DNA from: Parus major
Lineage: Eukaryota; Chordata; Aves; Passeriformes; Paridae
NCBI RefSeq assembly: GCF_001522545.3
Contig: NC_031770.1
Location: 12,286,620 to 12,350,619 of the forward strand
DNA length: 64,000 bases
Reading direction: 5' to 3'
How positions within the stretch are numbered: the first letter of the stretch is position 1; every line of letters starts with the position of its first letter. The notes under the pieces were generated by a model, which worked only from the letters and a program-made list of their open reading frames with translations, searched no databases and was not told the DNA's origin. This document shows, piece by piece, positions 48,866-62,107 of the stretch. Position numbers and translations under genes: made by a program.

Positions 48866-51800
48866 CTGTAAGTGGTTTGAAATGATATTAAACACAGACT
48901 GTTACCTGCAAAAATAAAAGCAAACAGGGAGAGCAGAGCAAGAAATGCAGGTTGCAAAATTAGGTAAGGTACTCTGATGGCAGCATGTCAAATCACGGTG
49001 CAAATAATGCTAAAAAGAATTATCTTTCAGGAGACTTCTGCCATCCAGTGCCGGATCTCTGTCTCCATTTTGCTTTTGCCTTATGTAAGCAAGCCAACAC
49101 TCTGCTTCTGTGTTCCCCAGATCTGGAAGGCAGAGCTTGTTTAAAGAGAGTGCACTTTTTGTATGTATTTTATATGTTTTATTTCTTTCTGGATGGTGTA
49201 TGTTCAGACCATGACTAGAAAGAACTCCAGAGTGTGATCTTCCCTTTCCAGTTTTACCTTTGTTCATGAGCATTGACACAAACGTCGCTGTGGCCACTAA
49301 AGTATCCTCATGACTCCTGAGGTCACACATGTGGGAAACCATGGGATGTCTTGGTGAGAGCATTTGTAGGTCCTTCACAAAATCAGATAGATGTCACTGT
49401 TTCACTTGTGTTCTGTTTTCAGGGTTTTCTCATGTTTTTGTTTTTGTTTTTTTTTCTGCTTTTAAAAGTAAAAAAAAAAATCCTGGAAGCACTGGGGAAC
49501 AGCCTGAGCTTTCCTAAGAGTTTTCCTGGTTAGTCTTTCCTGCATTAGCTGTAATGGCACTGGCATTATTCTGAAAATTGTTGATAGTTGGGTGGACTTT
49601 TGCAGCTTCTCTTAGAAGTCTACTTCTGATGCAACCTTATCCTGATGGGTTATTTCTCTAATATTCGTGTTCTTGTTTACCCATGATGGCAGATGGAGCT
49701 GAAAACAGCTGCCTCAAGTCCTTGTTTGGGGCCCTAACAATTGGACTGTTGTACAGTCAGGCACCCCTTTGAAAGGCTAATTGTGGCTCTCCAGGTGTTT
49801 CATGCTGATATTCTTTCTCAGAGAAAGTAATTCTATTTTGGCAGGTCTGTCTTTCCCCGTAGGGTCAGTCTCTTTAGCACTCCTGCTTCAGATTTTACAT
49901 TTCTGTCAATACTCCTAGAAATGAGGGGTCTGTAAGAAATGCTCTTTTAAATAATAAGCAAGACTTGTTAAATTGCAGTCACAACATTCATAACATCCGA
50001 GTTTAAACAAGAAAATAAATAGTTAAAGCACAATACATCATGTGTTGTTCTTACAATAAATATTATTTTCTATCAAGTGTAAGAAAACACTCAGTAAATC
50101 TCTCTCCTACCTCAATTTACCTGTTGGGATATGTATGACAGATTGCTTTAAGGGCTTATCATTCACTTGGTACCTATAAATTCACAGTTGTTGCTGTTGT
50201 CATAAATCTGTTAATTTCCTGTGCAGTAGCTCCTATCCTTTTCTCTTGTTTTCTTGGTTTTATGTTGTTGATAGTTGTGTTAACAGTATTAAAGGATTGA
50301 ATAAGGCACTTGATTAAAGGCAGTGAGGAAAGTGGTTGAGATGTGGACTGGTCTTTGTAAAAGGGTACATAATTCAAAACTTGCATATTCATACATGTTA
50401 GCTGCTTTGAATGCTCAGATGAAGATCTAAAACAAGGTGACAGATTTGATGTTTCTCTTTGGAGGAAAGTGGAGGAATAATTTTATAACAAAACAGAGAA
50501 GTTTCACTAAAAATCTAATTTTTAGAAAGAAGGAAACATTTCTTGTCCTTTATACAATTATACCTGATTTCTAACCCCATTGTTCTGAGTCTTCTGGAAT
50601 TGCTTTAAAACTCTTGAGGTTGACTCTAATTTCATGCAATGGGGTTCTTACCCCATTGTATAACATGCCAGAAAGATATTTAATAATGTTCAAAATTTTA
50701 AATTGTTTGAAAAAATACCAAGGAAGATAAAGAAAGAGTTGGCCTTTACAGTAAAAGTGCTGCAAATTTGTTTCTAAGTGGGATGCTTGGGTCCCAATGA
50801 GGCTGATAAGTGAATGTGTTCTTTTCTGTCCTGTGCAAATTATTATTGTTTTTCATATCATCTGCAGTCTCTCATGGGGTTCATTGTGACTTCCTCCCCA
50901 GGGATGTAATTCATGGGCTTGATGGTGTAGCAGTTTATTAAACTGCCTTTAACTCTGTTCTTAGATGTAATGATTGTAGCCTGATTTATGAAGACTATTT
51001 TGTGCCAAATCCTTGGGAGGCTCCTCCTGTGGATTTGTCTGTCTTTTGTGGATTCCTTAGATAAAATTCTGTAGGCATCATATATATCAAGTGTATTGTG
51101 GAAGGTAAATATTGCTGATCCTTGTGGAAACAAATCAGGAATATTATTTTTATATATATAAATGCTTATATAAAAATGATCATGCAGTCTACTACCTGTG
51201 TTCCAGTTAAAATCCAGAAAAATCCTTCAAGGGTCATATGTTTTGGTTTTGGTGGGTTTTCCTTTTTTTGTTTTTTTCAAGCTTCATAGATGCCTGTCAC
51301 TCTACATGGCTTTATGATTTTAACTAATAAATGCTGCAATAGCTGTATGTACCTTCATAACACTGTCCTCCAAAATTAGCATTGAATCTTTCATCCAAGG
51401 GGGGAGTTGATAAATTTGAGTGCTTCGACAGCAGATAACCTATTTAGAGGATGTTTATAATTTAAAAGCATTGTGCTAGTCATTTTGAAATTGCACATCA
51501 GCAGGAATAAAATATTGGATGTGAAAGCAGAAACTGCAGTGACAGAACTATTATGGAAAATTCTTGTATTTTTTAAAGAAATACAAATGTTTGAATTTTG
51601 AAGTGCTCTAAAGAACAGAGGCAGAAATGTGTTACTAAGTGAGATAGCAGGGATTCTGCTGTGTATACCGGGGGTAAAATGAGTTCTCTATCAGTGTATT
51701 CAATAAAAATTCCTTTACAGTGCTAAGAGTTTGCACTGAGGAAATCAAAGCAATTCCAGAGAGGAAAAAGGTTAGAAAACTGTGAAGGGCTATTTGAGAG

Positions 51801-54800
51801 CACAAACCCCTCTGTCACTTGTTCTGTTGCAGTTGAGTAGGAGCTCTTTGCTCAGTTTGAGGTTTTAATTCAGGCTGTGTAACCCGTGCTGGCACAGGTG
51901 ACAGTCAGGTGAGGAAAGCCCTTTGGCTTCAGAGGGGGAGCTCAGAGGAGCTGCTCTGAATGCTGAGTTAAAAATTATTTTGGATTGACTTATGGAGGCC
52001 ATTGTCACGTGGCCTGAAAACTGGAATATCCAGCAACAGATACAAACAAAAGGTATCCAGCTGATCAATTTTCAGATATGACTAAATATCTTTGGGTTTG
52101 ATCTGGAAGAGAAATAAAGTGGAAGTTTCCAGAGGCAGCTAAATGAGGAAAGTGGTGAGTGCTCATGAGGGTGGACAAGTTTAATTTTACACAAGGACTT
52201 AGAAGAAGGACTGAAGAAAGGGGCAAAAATTATATTAAAAAAATTAAAGTTCAAGGAAGTGAACTTTATATATCTGGAAAATAATTTAGCTATTCAGTGG
52301 GAGGGAAAAATCAGCAAGACATCAAGGAATGAAACTGAACAGCAATTTTCATTTTATTATGCAGATGAAAATCTGGAAAAACTCTTTTGATTCCTAAGAC
52401 TAGCAAATTATACCTTCGTGACACCTGAATGTGATTCCTATTGATGCATCTGCATGCAACTCCCTTTAATATCTGAGAACAGGGATTGCTGCAGAAATTA
52501 CAGGTGGTCTGAAATCAAGGGATGGCTGTGCACCAGTTTGCAGGCTTAACTGAACCTATTTCCAGCCAAGGTCTTAATTATGTGTTTGGTTTTAAGCTGG
52601 CTGAAGTCCATGACCTTAAATTGAGAGTTCTGGAGGAGAGTGTTGGTGCTATTCACTGTAGAAGAAAAGCCTGGTATATTACTCCAATCTGATCTTCCAG
52701 AAAAGCAGTTCTCTTAAACACAGCCCTTGGGGAAAAATATGAATTCCCTTCTTGAACTGAGTTAATCTTAAGGAAAGTGCATAGGTTAATTTGCCATCAG
52801 ACTTCACTTCATTGACCTTGGACAAGACTCTTAAAACATCCACATCACTGTTCTCAGCATATGCTTAAAATTTACATTTCTTCCCATTCATTCCAGCTGG
52901 AAACCCACCAGTTTCCTGACTTGTCTGCATGGTATAAGAAGTGTAGACTCTGGACATTGCTGTAATTTGAATAATAGGAGGTTGGAAAAGAAGGAAAACC
53001 AGAGGTTAGAAAGAAAAACAATGTTTTAGGAGTACGTTGGACTGTCCCTTAAACAAAGGAGCTTCAATTACTTGGAGAGTGAGGCATTCAGCAGTGCCTG
53101 TTGATGGCAAATGGTTTTGTCTGCTGAGAGCCACAGGAAACAGATCAGAGCTCACAGGAAACACCAAGAGGCACAGTTTGTGTCTGTCATAAAGCTTAGA
53201 GGGTCAATGGCACTGTGCTGTCATTAACTGAGTTGCTGATTAAATAGTATGCTCATTATAATTTAATACATTTAATTTTGCATGAATTTTTATTTATATA
53301 ATTCAGTGGACACCTTTCCTTTTGTGGCTCCTCCTTTTGGGTTTTTTGAGTTTTATTGAGATTGAGGCAAACACAGTTCAGTGTTCACCAAAAGCCTCAG
53401 GCTGACAGAAATGAGGTAGCTGCTCACAATCTCAGCTGTTCTCCAAATTACGATGTCAAATGCCACAATGCCTTTTCACCAACATCCCTCATTTCTTTCC
53501 CCCCCTCATCTTGGTGACAGAGTACAGCACACACCTTCCCCTACGACAGCCTCATAAATCCATGGGTTGAAGCTGTGTAGGGAACGGACAATATGTCACC
53601 TAATGAGGGACAATAGACTTAACTAGGCCCAGGCAGCTGTTCCCTGGGTGTGGGGGGAATAAAGAGGGTTCTGTTGATGTGCAAAGAGATGGGCAGGGCT
53701 GATGGGTGGGCAGAGAGGTGTTCAGAAGGTCTTTGAGAAGCTTCTGTGTTAGACCAGATATAAATACAGGCCTGTGGTCTTTGTGTAGGACAAGACACTG
53801 CCTCGTGGGATAGGATGAATATTCTACTGTGTTAATGATGGTGTGTGACAGTGGGCTTTGGCAGATTCTTGTCCTGGCTTCGTCATTTATTGCTGATTTA
53901 GCAGGAGACAAAGCCTGGAGCTTATCAGGCTTTCCCACATGAACTTCTCAGCTTTTCTCTCTTCAGCTTGTGATTTTGTGGTCTTCTCACAGAAGGGGTC
54001 TTTGTGGCAGAATGACATTCTCTGGTTAAGGATTTAGACCTTGATTACATATAGACTGAAAGTTAATGTAGTTGCATTAAAAGAACTCCAACAAAACCTC
54101 CAAAAATTCTGCTGTGTTATCTTCCATTGATATGTATCAGATTCCCTAGCAACACCATAATCACATTGTCCTTCTTCCTTGCCCTTGCTTCTCCTTTACC
54201 GTTCTGTTGACTTAGTTTGTAAGCTCTTTTGTAGGAGTGGATTAATCTTCACAGACATTCCTGAAATCTGTGTTTATATTGCTGTTAAACATTGTATGTG
54301 AGAATTCCTGAGTGAGTCCTGACTATCCTTCATTGTTCCAACTGCTCACATCAGCCTTTCTTTGTGCTTTCATGCAAGAGCCTTGCTGACTAGGTGAGAA
54401 GGCCTCATGCCCTTCCAGTGTTGGTGATGGCTTTAGTGTTTCAAGGCAAAAGAATAGCTGAGAGTTGGAGGTGAAACCAACACTTAAGGATAGAAGAGGG
54501 ACTTGGTGCTGCTCTCACTTCAGCAACTCCTTGTTACCTGGAGCCTTCTAGCCTCAGATGCTGCTGCTCTTATTCAGTTGTCACTGTCAATTTCCATTTC
54601 AGTCTAAAACTGCCCATGGCTGATCACAGCTGACGTGTGTCACTGTTCTTGCCCACCCAGACAGACCACACGGATGTTTCGCTTGCATTTTGCCCTCTGT
54701 GGAGTTTTGGGCTGTTTGCTGGGTACTGGGGGCATCCAAGGTGGCAACCAACAAAGAAATCTGTAACTTTGGACTTTTGATGTAAAAAAAGCTTTTTGTT

Positions 54801-56810
54801 TTAAATTCCCGGAGTACTGCAGGTTACCCTTGAAGCTTACAGATCAAACCTCAAAGCCCTTGCTCCCTCAGAGTTAAAAAGGATGAAAAAGCAAACAAAG
54901 GTGTGGGGGTAAGAAGGATCAGCACAGGTTCACCCAGCAGGTCAGTGCTTGTGCTGGGACTGCAGCTGAAACCTGAAGCATTCCAGATCTGTCTTCTCTG
55001 CCTCATCTCCCTGCCATGCTCAAGCCACCTGGGCGGTGATGGAGACATTCAGCTGCCTGAGCAATGTGCAGTTTTGTTGTGCTGCTTTAAACCCCACACT
55101 AATGGGGAAGCTCTGGTTGTCAGGCCCGTTCTGCACTCCTTGCAGTGAATTGCTCTGCACTGCCTGTTCATCTTTGATCGTGATTCTGAGAATGTGAAAC
55201 GTGCTGATCCTGGGCTGCTGGAGGGAAGTGCTGCAAGGGGGTGATAGGGCGTCTCTCTTCCAGACAAGGCCACAGCCAAGCAGTCTGTGCCCCATCCTGC
55301 TCCCCCAGCCTACTGCTCCTGTCTTCCCCTGTTCCATTCACAAACTACACAGGCACTTGTCATTTCCATATCAGTGGTGACAGCTCTGCTTTCTGGTATG
55401 TGTGCCTAGAACTGGTGCTCTGCTTTCTTGGGGGTTTAGTTTTGCTCAGAAAAACTCTGCCTCAAGACAGGAGGCAGGAGTATATGAGTTATTCTCATAA
55501 CAGGAATGCACAGGTTTTCTCATAGTAGTTCACTGCCTGTCACACGTTCCTCATGACTTTTTCTTTTTTTGACATGAGTAGGTAGAACCCAGCAAGTTTC
55601 TGCATTGCAAACATTTAAGTCTCTTTCAAGGTGGAAAGTATGCTGATTCTTTTCTTCATTATAAGTGAGGTAAGACCTCTCAAATAGGACAGATGGGTGG
55701 TAAATATTTTTTCAAAACCTTGAAATCACTCAGTTTTTATGTTTAGAGAACAATATTCTGTGTCTACAAGCACAGAGGAAAATTATGTTAGAAGAAACAG
55801 CTTCTTGTGGCTGGATCTCTGGCTCTGGAAATTAGTGGATGCACCTACCACTACCTGTATTCCTGCCATTACAATGAGCTCTTTCCTGAAGACTGAGGGT
55901 AAAAAAAACCTTGAAATGTTCACATTTAATGACAAACTGCCTAAATACTGAGAATTTTCAGAGTGAGTGTCATACTACTGAGTAGGATGACATTACCAGG
56001 ACAGTTTAAGTTGCACACCAAGATTCTGAAGAGCAGTTAATAGGTTAAAGAAACAAAGCTCATGTTTAGAGATTCAGGATTTTCTCTCCAGTAATTGCTG
56101 TCCCATTAGAATTGTTGTTTGGATGTTGTTCAGTTCTGGAGACTTAGTCCAACTCAGTATTTTAGTGCTATTGTGCTGTCCAAGGTGGCAAAACCTTAGA
56201 GGTGATCTGATCTGATGTGTGATCCATCAGCACAGAAATGCACCTGAAGAACAGTCCAGGTGTGTTCTATGCTTTTGAAAGGAATACTTTGTCACAGGTA
56301 ACATCATCTCAGTTAGAGTGTGTGTGTTGCCCCAGCTCCAGCACAAGGAGTACCTCTGGGACAGGAATTACCTTGTAATCCTCTACCGTGAGATGTGCTG
56401 CAAATGAAGAATTCACATTTGCCAAAAAGAAGTAAGTGCTTCTTGTTAATGTGGAACTTTGTGTGGATAGGATTTCTCCTGCAACATATCACAAGGGAAC
56501 AGATCAAGGGTAGTCTTGATATGAGAGAATTTCTGACTATTAAGAAAACAGTTGAGGATTTTATTTTTATTTATGTAGTATGGAATCTAATTTTAAATTC
56601 CTTGGTTTGGGTCTTCTTTGGACAGATTTTTTTTCCCCTGACTTGGATTATTGGCAATATATAGTACAAACAAATTATCACTTTCTTTTCCAAAAGCTTT
56701 TATCTTGTTGTTTTTGCCATACTAAACAGCAAAGAATACACAAACAAAAGGCATGAAATAGTTTTAAGTTTAGAGCTCAAATTAATTTAGTTGCCTTGAG
56801 TAGATTGCTT
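48866..56810. other. Noncoding DNA, nothing recognised
   Basis: Long stretch of unique AT-rich DNA with T-rich runs at about 49437-49457 and 51240-51280. A GC-richer portion at about 54640-55340 has overlapping open frames on both strands and a few CpGs, but no recognisable domain. No transposon core was seen. Confidence 0.4.
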
Positions 56811-56862
56811 TTGAAATATTACATTTGCAATATTACATTACCTGAAATATTACATTACACAT
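56811..56862. repeat. AT-rich short tandem repeat
   Basis: 'tgaaatattacatttgcaat' and a following 'attacattacc' are repeated about 31 bases on as 'tgaaatattacattacac'. The inner element 'atattacatt' occurs three times. It lies just upstream of the CR1 fragment at 56880. Confidence 0.7.
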
Positions 56863-56879
56863 TTAATTCTGACAGTGCT

Positions 56880-57010
56880 ATCTGGATGCCATCCAGGGGG
56901 ACCTGGACAGGCTCGAGCAGTGGGAATCTCAGGAGGTTTAATCAGGTCAAGCTGCACCTGGGTTGGGGCACCCCTGGTATCAACATGGGCTGCAAGGTGT
57001 TGGGCTGGGA
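56880..57010 (+). mobile_element. CR1 LINE fragment from the end of the RT region
   Basis: 'tggatgccatccaggggga', 'cctggacaggctcgagcag' and 'tgcacctgggttggggca' match the CR1 stretch that codes for the C-terminal part of the reverse transcriptase domain (the 'DLDRLE...W' and 'LHLG' motifs). The frame is interrupted and several residues are lost, so it is a dead copy. Unlike the other CR1 pieces here it does not come from the 3' untranslated end. Confidence 0.8.
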
Positions 57011-58015
57011 GATGATTCTGTCACCTTTTAAATTCTGTTTATGATGTCTTGGGAGTGCATGGGGCTTGGCAAAGTGTGATGTTGACTATATACTTATAAA
57101 TAAGGAGGCGTATGTACACATATATATAAAATATGTGCATAATCTCCAGAGACTTTTCAATTGGAAAAATCTGGCATTACTGTTAAATCATATCTTTGCT
57201 TTGGAAAAGCCTCTTTATTTTCAGCTTTAATGTAATGTCATCTAGGTCACTGCCTTACTCATAACAAATGAAGTACAATTATTGTTTAGATTCTTGTCTC
57301 AGAAACTCTCCAAATTGTTGAACGTACACTTGTTTTTTTTCTCCAGTAGCAAGCTCTCTTGACAATGTGCTTTACTTGGTCAGGTCATTTAATTTTGAAT
57401 TGAAAAAGAAAACTCAAATAAATAAATAAATGTGGATCAGTTTTATCCATGGTGGTTGTTTACACAGAATTAGATCCAGGTTGTACTCAGAACCTAGTGC
57501 TAAATTACTGAACTTTGAGTAATAATGAGTTGTTATAAACTGCAGTTTTAAATTCCTATTTTATTTTAAGGAAATTAGGCCTGTCTGTATTCCAATATAT
57601 CCATTTTGCATCAAGCATTTACAGGATGTGGTAGAACTTTTACCCAAATTTACAAGTTTGCATCACGAAGATCTGCATTTTCTCTTGCATACAGACAAAT
57701 TCACTCTTGCAAAATAAAGGCATAAATTTGATTACATTCAGGGTTTTTTCTGCCCAAAATATAAAGCTTGCATTTAATGTTTGTCTCACTGGAGATTAGG
57801 TGGAACTGTTGGATTAATGTTGAGAATTGCTTATTTTTGTTAGATCAGCATGAATAAGATTTCCCACTTTTTATTTATAGCAGGTGGGAAGGGTGTATCA
57901 GAAAAAATAATATTAATTAATTATTACAGGGGTTTATCAGCCATCAGGCTACACTATTCCCGAGTGATTCACTGAGGAATACAGGTTGAGGCTTACAAAC
58001 AGTTGTAACACCCAT
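57011..58015. other. Noncoding DNA, nothing recognised
   Basis: AT-rich sequence with short AT runs at about 57116-57130 and AAAT repeats at 57415-57431. No gene or transposon core recognised. Confidence 0.45.
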
Positions 58016-58019
58016 GGGA

Positions 58020-58200
58020 ACAACCCCTTTGTGTTTGCTCTGATTGATTCCATGATTTGCATTTAAACATAATTTCAATTCTCTGGGTTTTATCAGATGC
58101 TCTAATTGCAGAAACTAAAAATATCTGTATCAGGCTAAATTTAAATCTAAATTAAATCAATTGTCAAAGCCTGACAGCCAGATTTTCTGCTGATTAATGC
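58020..58200. promoter_or_regulatory. Candidate conserved noncoding element
   Basis: It includes an octamer ATTTGCAT on the plus strand ('catgatttgcatttaaac'), a POU/OCT-type site, plus 'gctctaattgcag', 'taaattaaatcaattgtc' and 'tgctgattaatgcag'. It is unique and not coding. It lies just downstream of the candidate minus-strand exon. Confidence 0.25.
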
Positions 58201-58269
58201 AGAGTTGGGTATTTCTGCCGTGTTCCTATTTGCTTTTTCTTCCAAACCCTGATTTCAGGTGTGACTGAC

Positions 58270-58409
58270 CTTAAAATGTTCTTTCCTTCTCCACTTGCAT
58301 AGATTATTCTTAGGTATTTGAAGAGCAAGATAAGCCCAATGAAGACAACTCCAAGAATGGAATATGCTGCACTCAAGGACTTCATTCTTCTGACAGATAG
58401 TGTTCCCAT
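58270..58409 (-). other. Candidate first coding exon with membrane anchor, unproven
   Basis: On the minus strand an ATG in good context (G at -3, G at +4) at 58409 opens a frame running to a strong donor, TTTTAAG|GTCAGT, at 58270/58269. The predicted start is about 46 residues. A short basic segment (SVRRMK) comes first, then a hydrophobic stretch of about 19 residues (AYSILGVVFIGLILLFKYL), then a polar segment. This layout fits a type II signal-anchor protein such as a Golgi glycosyl- or sulfotransferase, but I recognise no family. A second Met lies at 58385. The frame is also open upstream, so the start is not fixed. No promoter was seen. Confidence 0.25.
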
Positions 58410-58419
58410 CTCAGAAACC

Positions 58420-59394
58420 CACATCATCAGTTGGCCAAGGGTAAGTTTATTAGAACAAACACATCCCAGGCACCATTTTAGCTTATTTTCTGAAGGAAAA
58501 ATTAAGTTTTCTGCCTGACAGTGGAGTTCCTCCCACACAGCAAAATCTTTAGAAAGTAATGTCAAGTTTTAAGTGCTCCAGGCAAAAGGTTGAAGGTCTG
58601 AAAGATAGTTAAATTTCTACAAGTTTCATGAAAATCAGTAGCTTTGCAGAAGCAAGAGACCCTGACTGAATCCTCAGGGAAAAAACAGGTAGGATATTTG
58701 TTCTTGTTGGCCTGCACTTTACCATTAGAATATTTCTGGAAGTGCTGGATATTCTGTAGTTGAAGTATTTTCTAGGAAAGCTAAGGGGTTCTGAAGGTGT
58801 CCAATTATCTCAGACAAAATACCGCAGAAAACATTGATTAAATTATATTTGTGGCTGACAGACAGAGAAGGAATTCTAGATTTGTTCTGGAGTAACAAAT
58901 TCAAATAAATTTTTACTCTGCTAGCTGAAATTAAAATAGCAATAGCAGTAAATAAAAACACTGAATCTACTTAGGGCTCTTTTAAAAAAGATTTTTTTAT
59001 TGTCAAGAGACAGTTTAATCCGCTTGCCTGAGTAGAGCAGTTTTTTCTCTCTTACCACATATCTTTCTCCACTATAAGTAATATATTGAGCTCATGGATG
59101 TATAAGTGAATCAAAAATTTCTCATTTCTTATGGGCAGCACTGGAGTTTGTAGGCATTTCAATTGAGCCATTTAAAAAATTTATGAACGCGCTTCTGCCA
59201 AGCGGAAATAAAACTGTTTTCATTTGCTTTCTGTAACTTCACCTGAAGAAACAATAAGAAAGCACAGTTTGTTTCCAGACCATTTATTTTTGATCATGCC
59301 TAAAAAATAATAGTAATAGTCCTAACTGCAAATAGTCCTTCTACCAGATACACAAATAATCCAAAAATGAGCCTCCTCCTTCATTGCACTTGAT
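58420..59394. other. Noncoding DNA, nothing recognised
   Basis: AT-rich unique sequence. Short frames only. 'gaacgcgcttctgcc' near 59185 holds two CpGs in an otherwise CpG-poor stretch. Confidence 0.45.
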
Positions 59395-59560
59395 TTGCGT
59401 CCAGTAAAAGAGTGATTGAGGGAGTTTGAGCAAATTAATGCAGCCCATTTAGATTAAATTTCTGAGACAATTGGAGGCAACTTGGGTGAAAATTAATGGC
59501 TAATTTAATTTGACCTTTTTAAAATGCAAACACTTTAAGTAACTGCCTTAAATACCTTGC
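59395..59560. promoter_or_regulatory. Candidate conserved noncoding element
   Basis: A unique stretch with repeated TAAT-type cores: 'gcaaattaatgcag', 'tagattaaatttc', 'gaaaattaatggctaattta' and 'atttgacctttttaaaatgc'. No coding frame. Based on composition only. Confidence 0.25.
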
Positions 59561-62107
59561 ATAGGATGCTTGATTTAATAAATCTAGTTTGCTTTCTTTT
59601 ATTTATTTTACTGCTTATTGTGTGCTTTCACGGTTTTCTCCAGCCCCTTCCCTAATGTGATGGTATTGGAAAGGAAAGCAGATGGCTGTCAGATGGCAAG
59701 GCAGCTCTGACACTAACCAAAATGAGTAGGCTTGGGTATTATTGAGCTGTCATAAACCAGATGCCTTCACACTGTTTCATGATGTTTTCACAGAGGTTCC
59801 AGTACAGATCACGTTCCCCCTCATTGAACAGTGCTCTTGGCCTCTTCCTCATGGAAATGTCCTCTCCTTTTGCAACTACAACAATCATGGAGAATTAAAT
59901 TCAGAACTAAAATCAAGTATTTTCTCACAGTTTTTAAAATGAAAGATGAGCATTTTTATACTGATTTTAATTACAGCTGCAGCCTCAGCAGCCCCACTCT
60001 CTGCTTCCCTCAGCCAACTGGAGGTTCTTCAGGACTTTGCCATGGGATACAGGCCTTGACTGTCTGTGGATCTCCACCCAGACCACAAAATGAGCAATTT
60101 CCCACCTTTGTGGAAATAAAGTCTTTGTAGAATTGCTACATCAGTGAACCACAGTGACAGAGATAAAAATGCCAGGAATGTCCCTCTGTAGTCCTAAGCA
60201 CCTGTGAGGATATGAGTGGGAATGGGGTGTGGTCGGCAATCCTGGTGTGGTTCAGAATTTACCAAGGGGTAAAAAAGCAATATTGGCCTGTAGAAAGGAA
60301 ACTCTCTCAGTTTAAAAGAAATTAGAAATCACTCAAAAGGAAAAAATTAGGAAATTAAATCCCTGGACTCAACATAGAGGCACAAAAAGAACACCTTATT
60401 AGCATCAGAGATGGGACAGCGTGCACACCCTGGAATGTGAAAGGAAAAGAATTGGAAGAAAGTGGGAGCCCAAATAAGGTGTTCAAGAGATAAGATACAA
60501 TATTTTCTTGAAATTAAAATGTATTCTTTAGAAGCACACTCGAAATTTAAACAATTCTAATTAAATGGAAGGGACTTGGCAGATAAGAGAAACAAGGCAG
60601 AAATTTGAAGAACTAATTTTCAAAGGTACAAAGAAAAGAACTGATATAAGGTGATTGGAGGGAATCTGCCTGTTGGAAAGAACCTCTGGATCTGTTTGGC
60701 TTCTGGAGCAGAAGGAGGGCAGCTGAAACCCTGGCAGCTGCAGAGTGGTACAAGTTTCTTTACAGGCCAAGAGGATCCTGCCCTCCCTGGGCCAACAGGA
60801 GGTTTTCCATTTGACATTACAAGATGTGGATTCTTTCTCAGGAAGGAATTTTTAAGCCAGATGAGCTTTATTTTGGGGTTTCCATCTTTGAGATAATGAA
60901 CACCAAGGTGAATGAGCAACGATGAATTGTCCTATAATATCTGTATGTGGGCTGAGTCATGGAGGGGCAGGTAGGATTATTTTAATCCATAATTCATGTT
61001 GTCAGATTCAACCTACAGGTCTCTTTTTGTTGACTTCTCTCTGCACTGGAAATCTATTTGTGAAGCTCTTCTGCCTTCTGGTCTTGATCAATTCAGCCTG
61101 CAACAACAGTTAGGCTGGGTTTTCCCCCCACTTGTATCTTCATTTTCCCCAATCTAAGCAGTTTCTATTCTTGTACTTTAAAATCTCAGTGGCATTTTCA
61201 TTCACACTAAATAATCTCTCAACATTTTGCCATTTTGCTTTAAGTCCCCTTAGGCACCTGTTTTGTAGATACAGCTTCCATTAAAGTTGGACAGAATTAT
61301 AAGGATTGATTCTGTTCCATTGAATTTAAAGAGATTTTGTCATTAATTTTCCTGGAAAATGGCTCATATTCTAAATCTGTGGTGAAAAAAACCCAAAATT
61401 TTCTGCTGTTGGTATCAAGTACTTCTAAGTTTGCCTGAATTAACTATATATCTATTCATTTTTCCTCTACTTTATCAGTTTTGTTACTTGTGTTCAGTTA
61501 TCAGAAATATATTTAGCATTTCTATCTCTTAGCTTTGCTGAAGCCTTCTGAGCTTTCTCCAAGAGCATATGAAAGAAATATGAAAGGTATTCTTGTGGCA
61601 TTGTGGGACAAGAATTTTGTAAAATTTATCCTTTACATTTGGGCAGAAGCCCTACCTCTGATACTCAGCTACTTCCTTAGTAATAACTGCCCACCCATTT
61701 ACACTTTCTTCTTTGACTTAAAATAATCATTAAGATAACTGTAATTTCTTTGTGGCTAGATGTGGGTTTTGATAATAATATTCCAATTTCTCAGCTCTGA
61801 GAAACAAAAATAAAAGTAACGATTGCTGATTATATGAGTTGGGTCTTTGCAGCTGTATAAATTGCTTTATTTATCCAGTTTGCTTTTAATGATTAGAGAG
61901 ATTTTGCAGGTTCATCAGAGATGAATTATAAGTCTGTCTTTATAGACAGAAGATACAGGCTGTTAACAAGCTCAAGCTTATAGTGTGCCCATGTATGGTC
62001 CTGTTTTAAAATGTTAAATATTTTCTGGTTTTATCTTATTACTGCTGGCAGAGTGAATTATTTAATAGTCACTATCTAAATAAAATGCTGACAATAACAC
62101 TCATTTA
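59561..62107. other. Noncoding DNA, nothing recognised
   Basis: Unique AT-rich DNA. Open frames at 60620-60919 (minus) and 60651-60896 (plus) cover the same bases, so neither is supported. No repeat core was seen. Confidence 0.45.

Noticed and set aside
49010..49378. 122-codon minus-strand open frame
   Set aside because: Low-information peptide without domain or exon boundaries.
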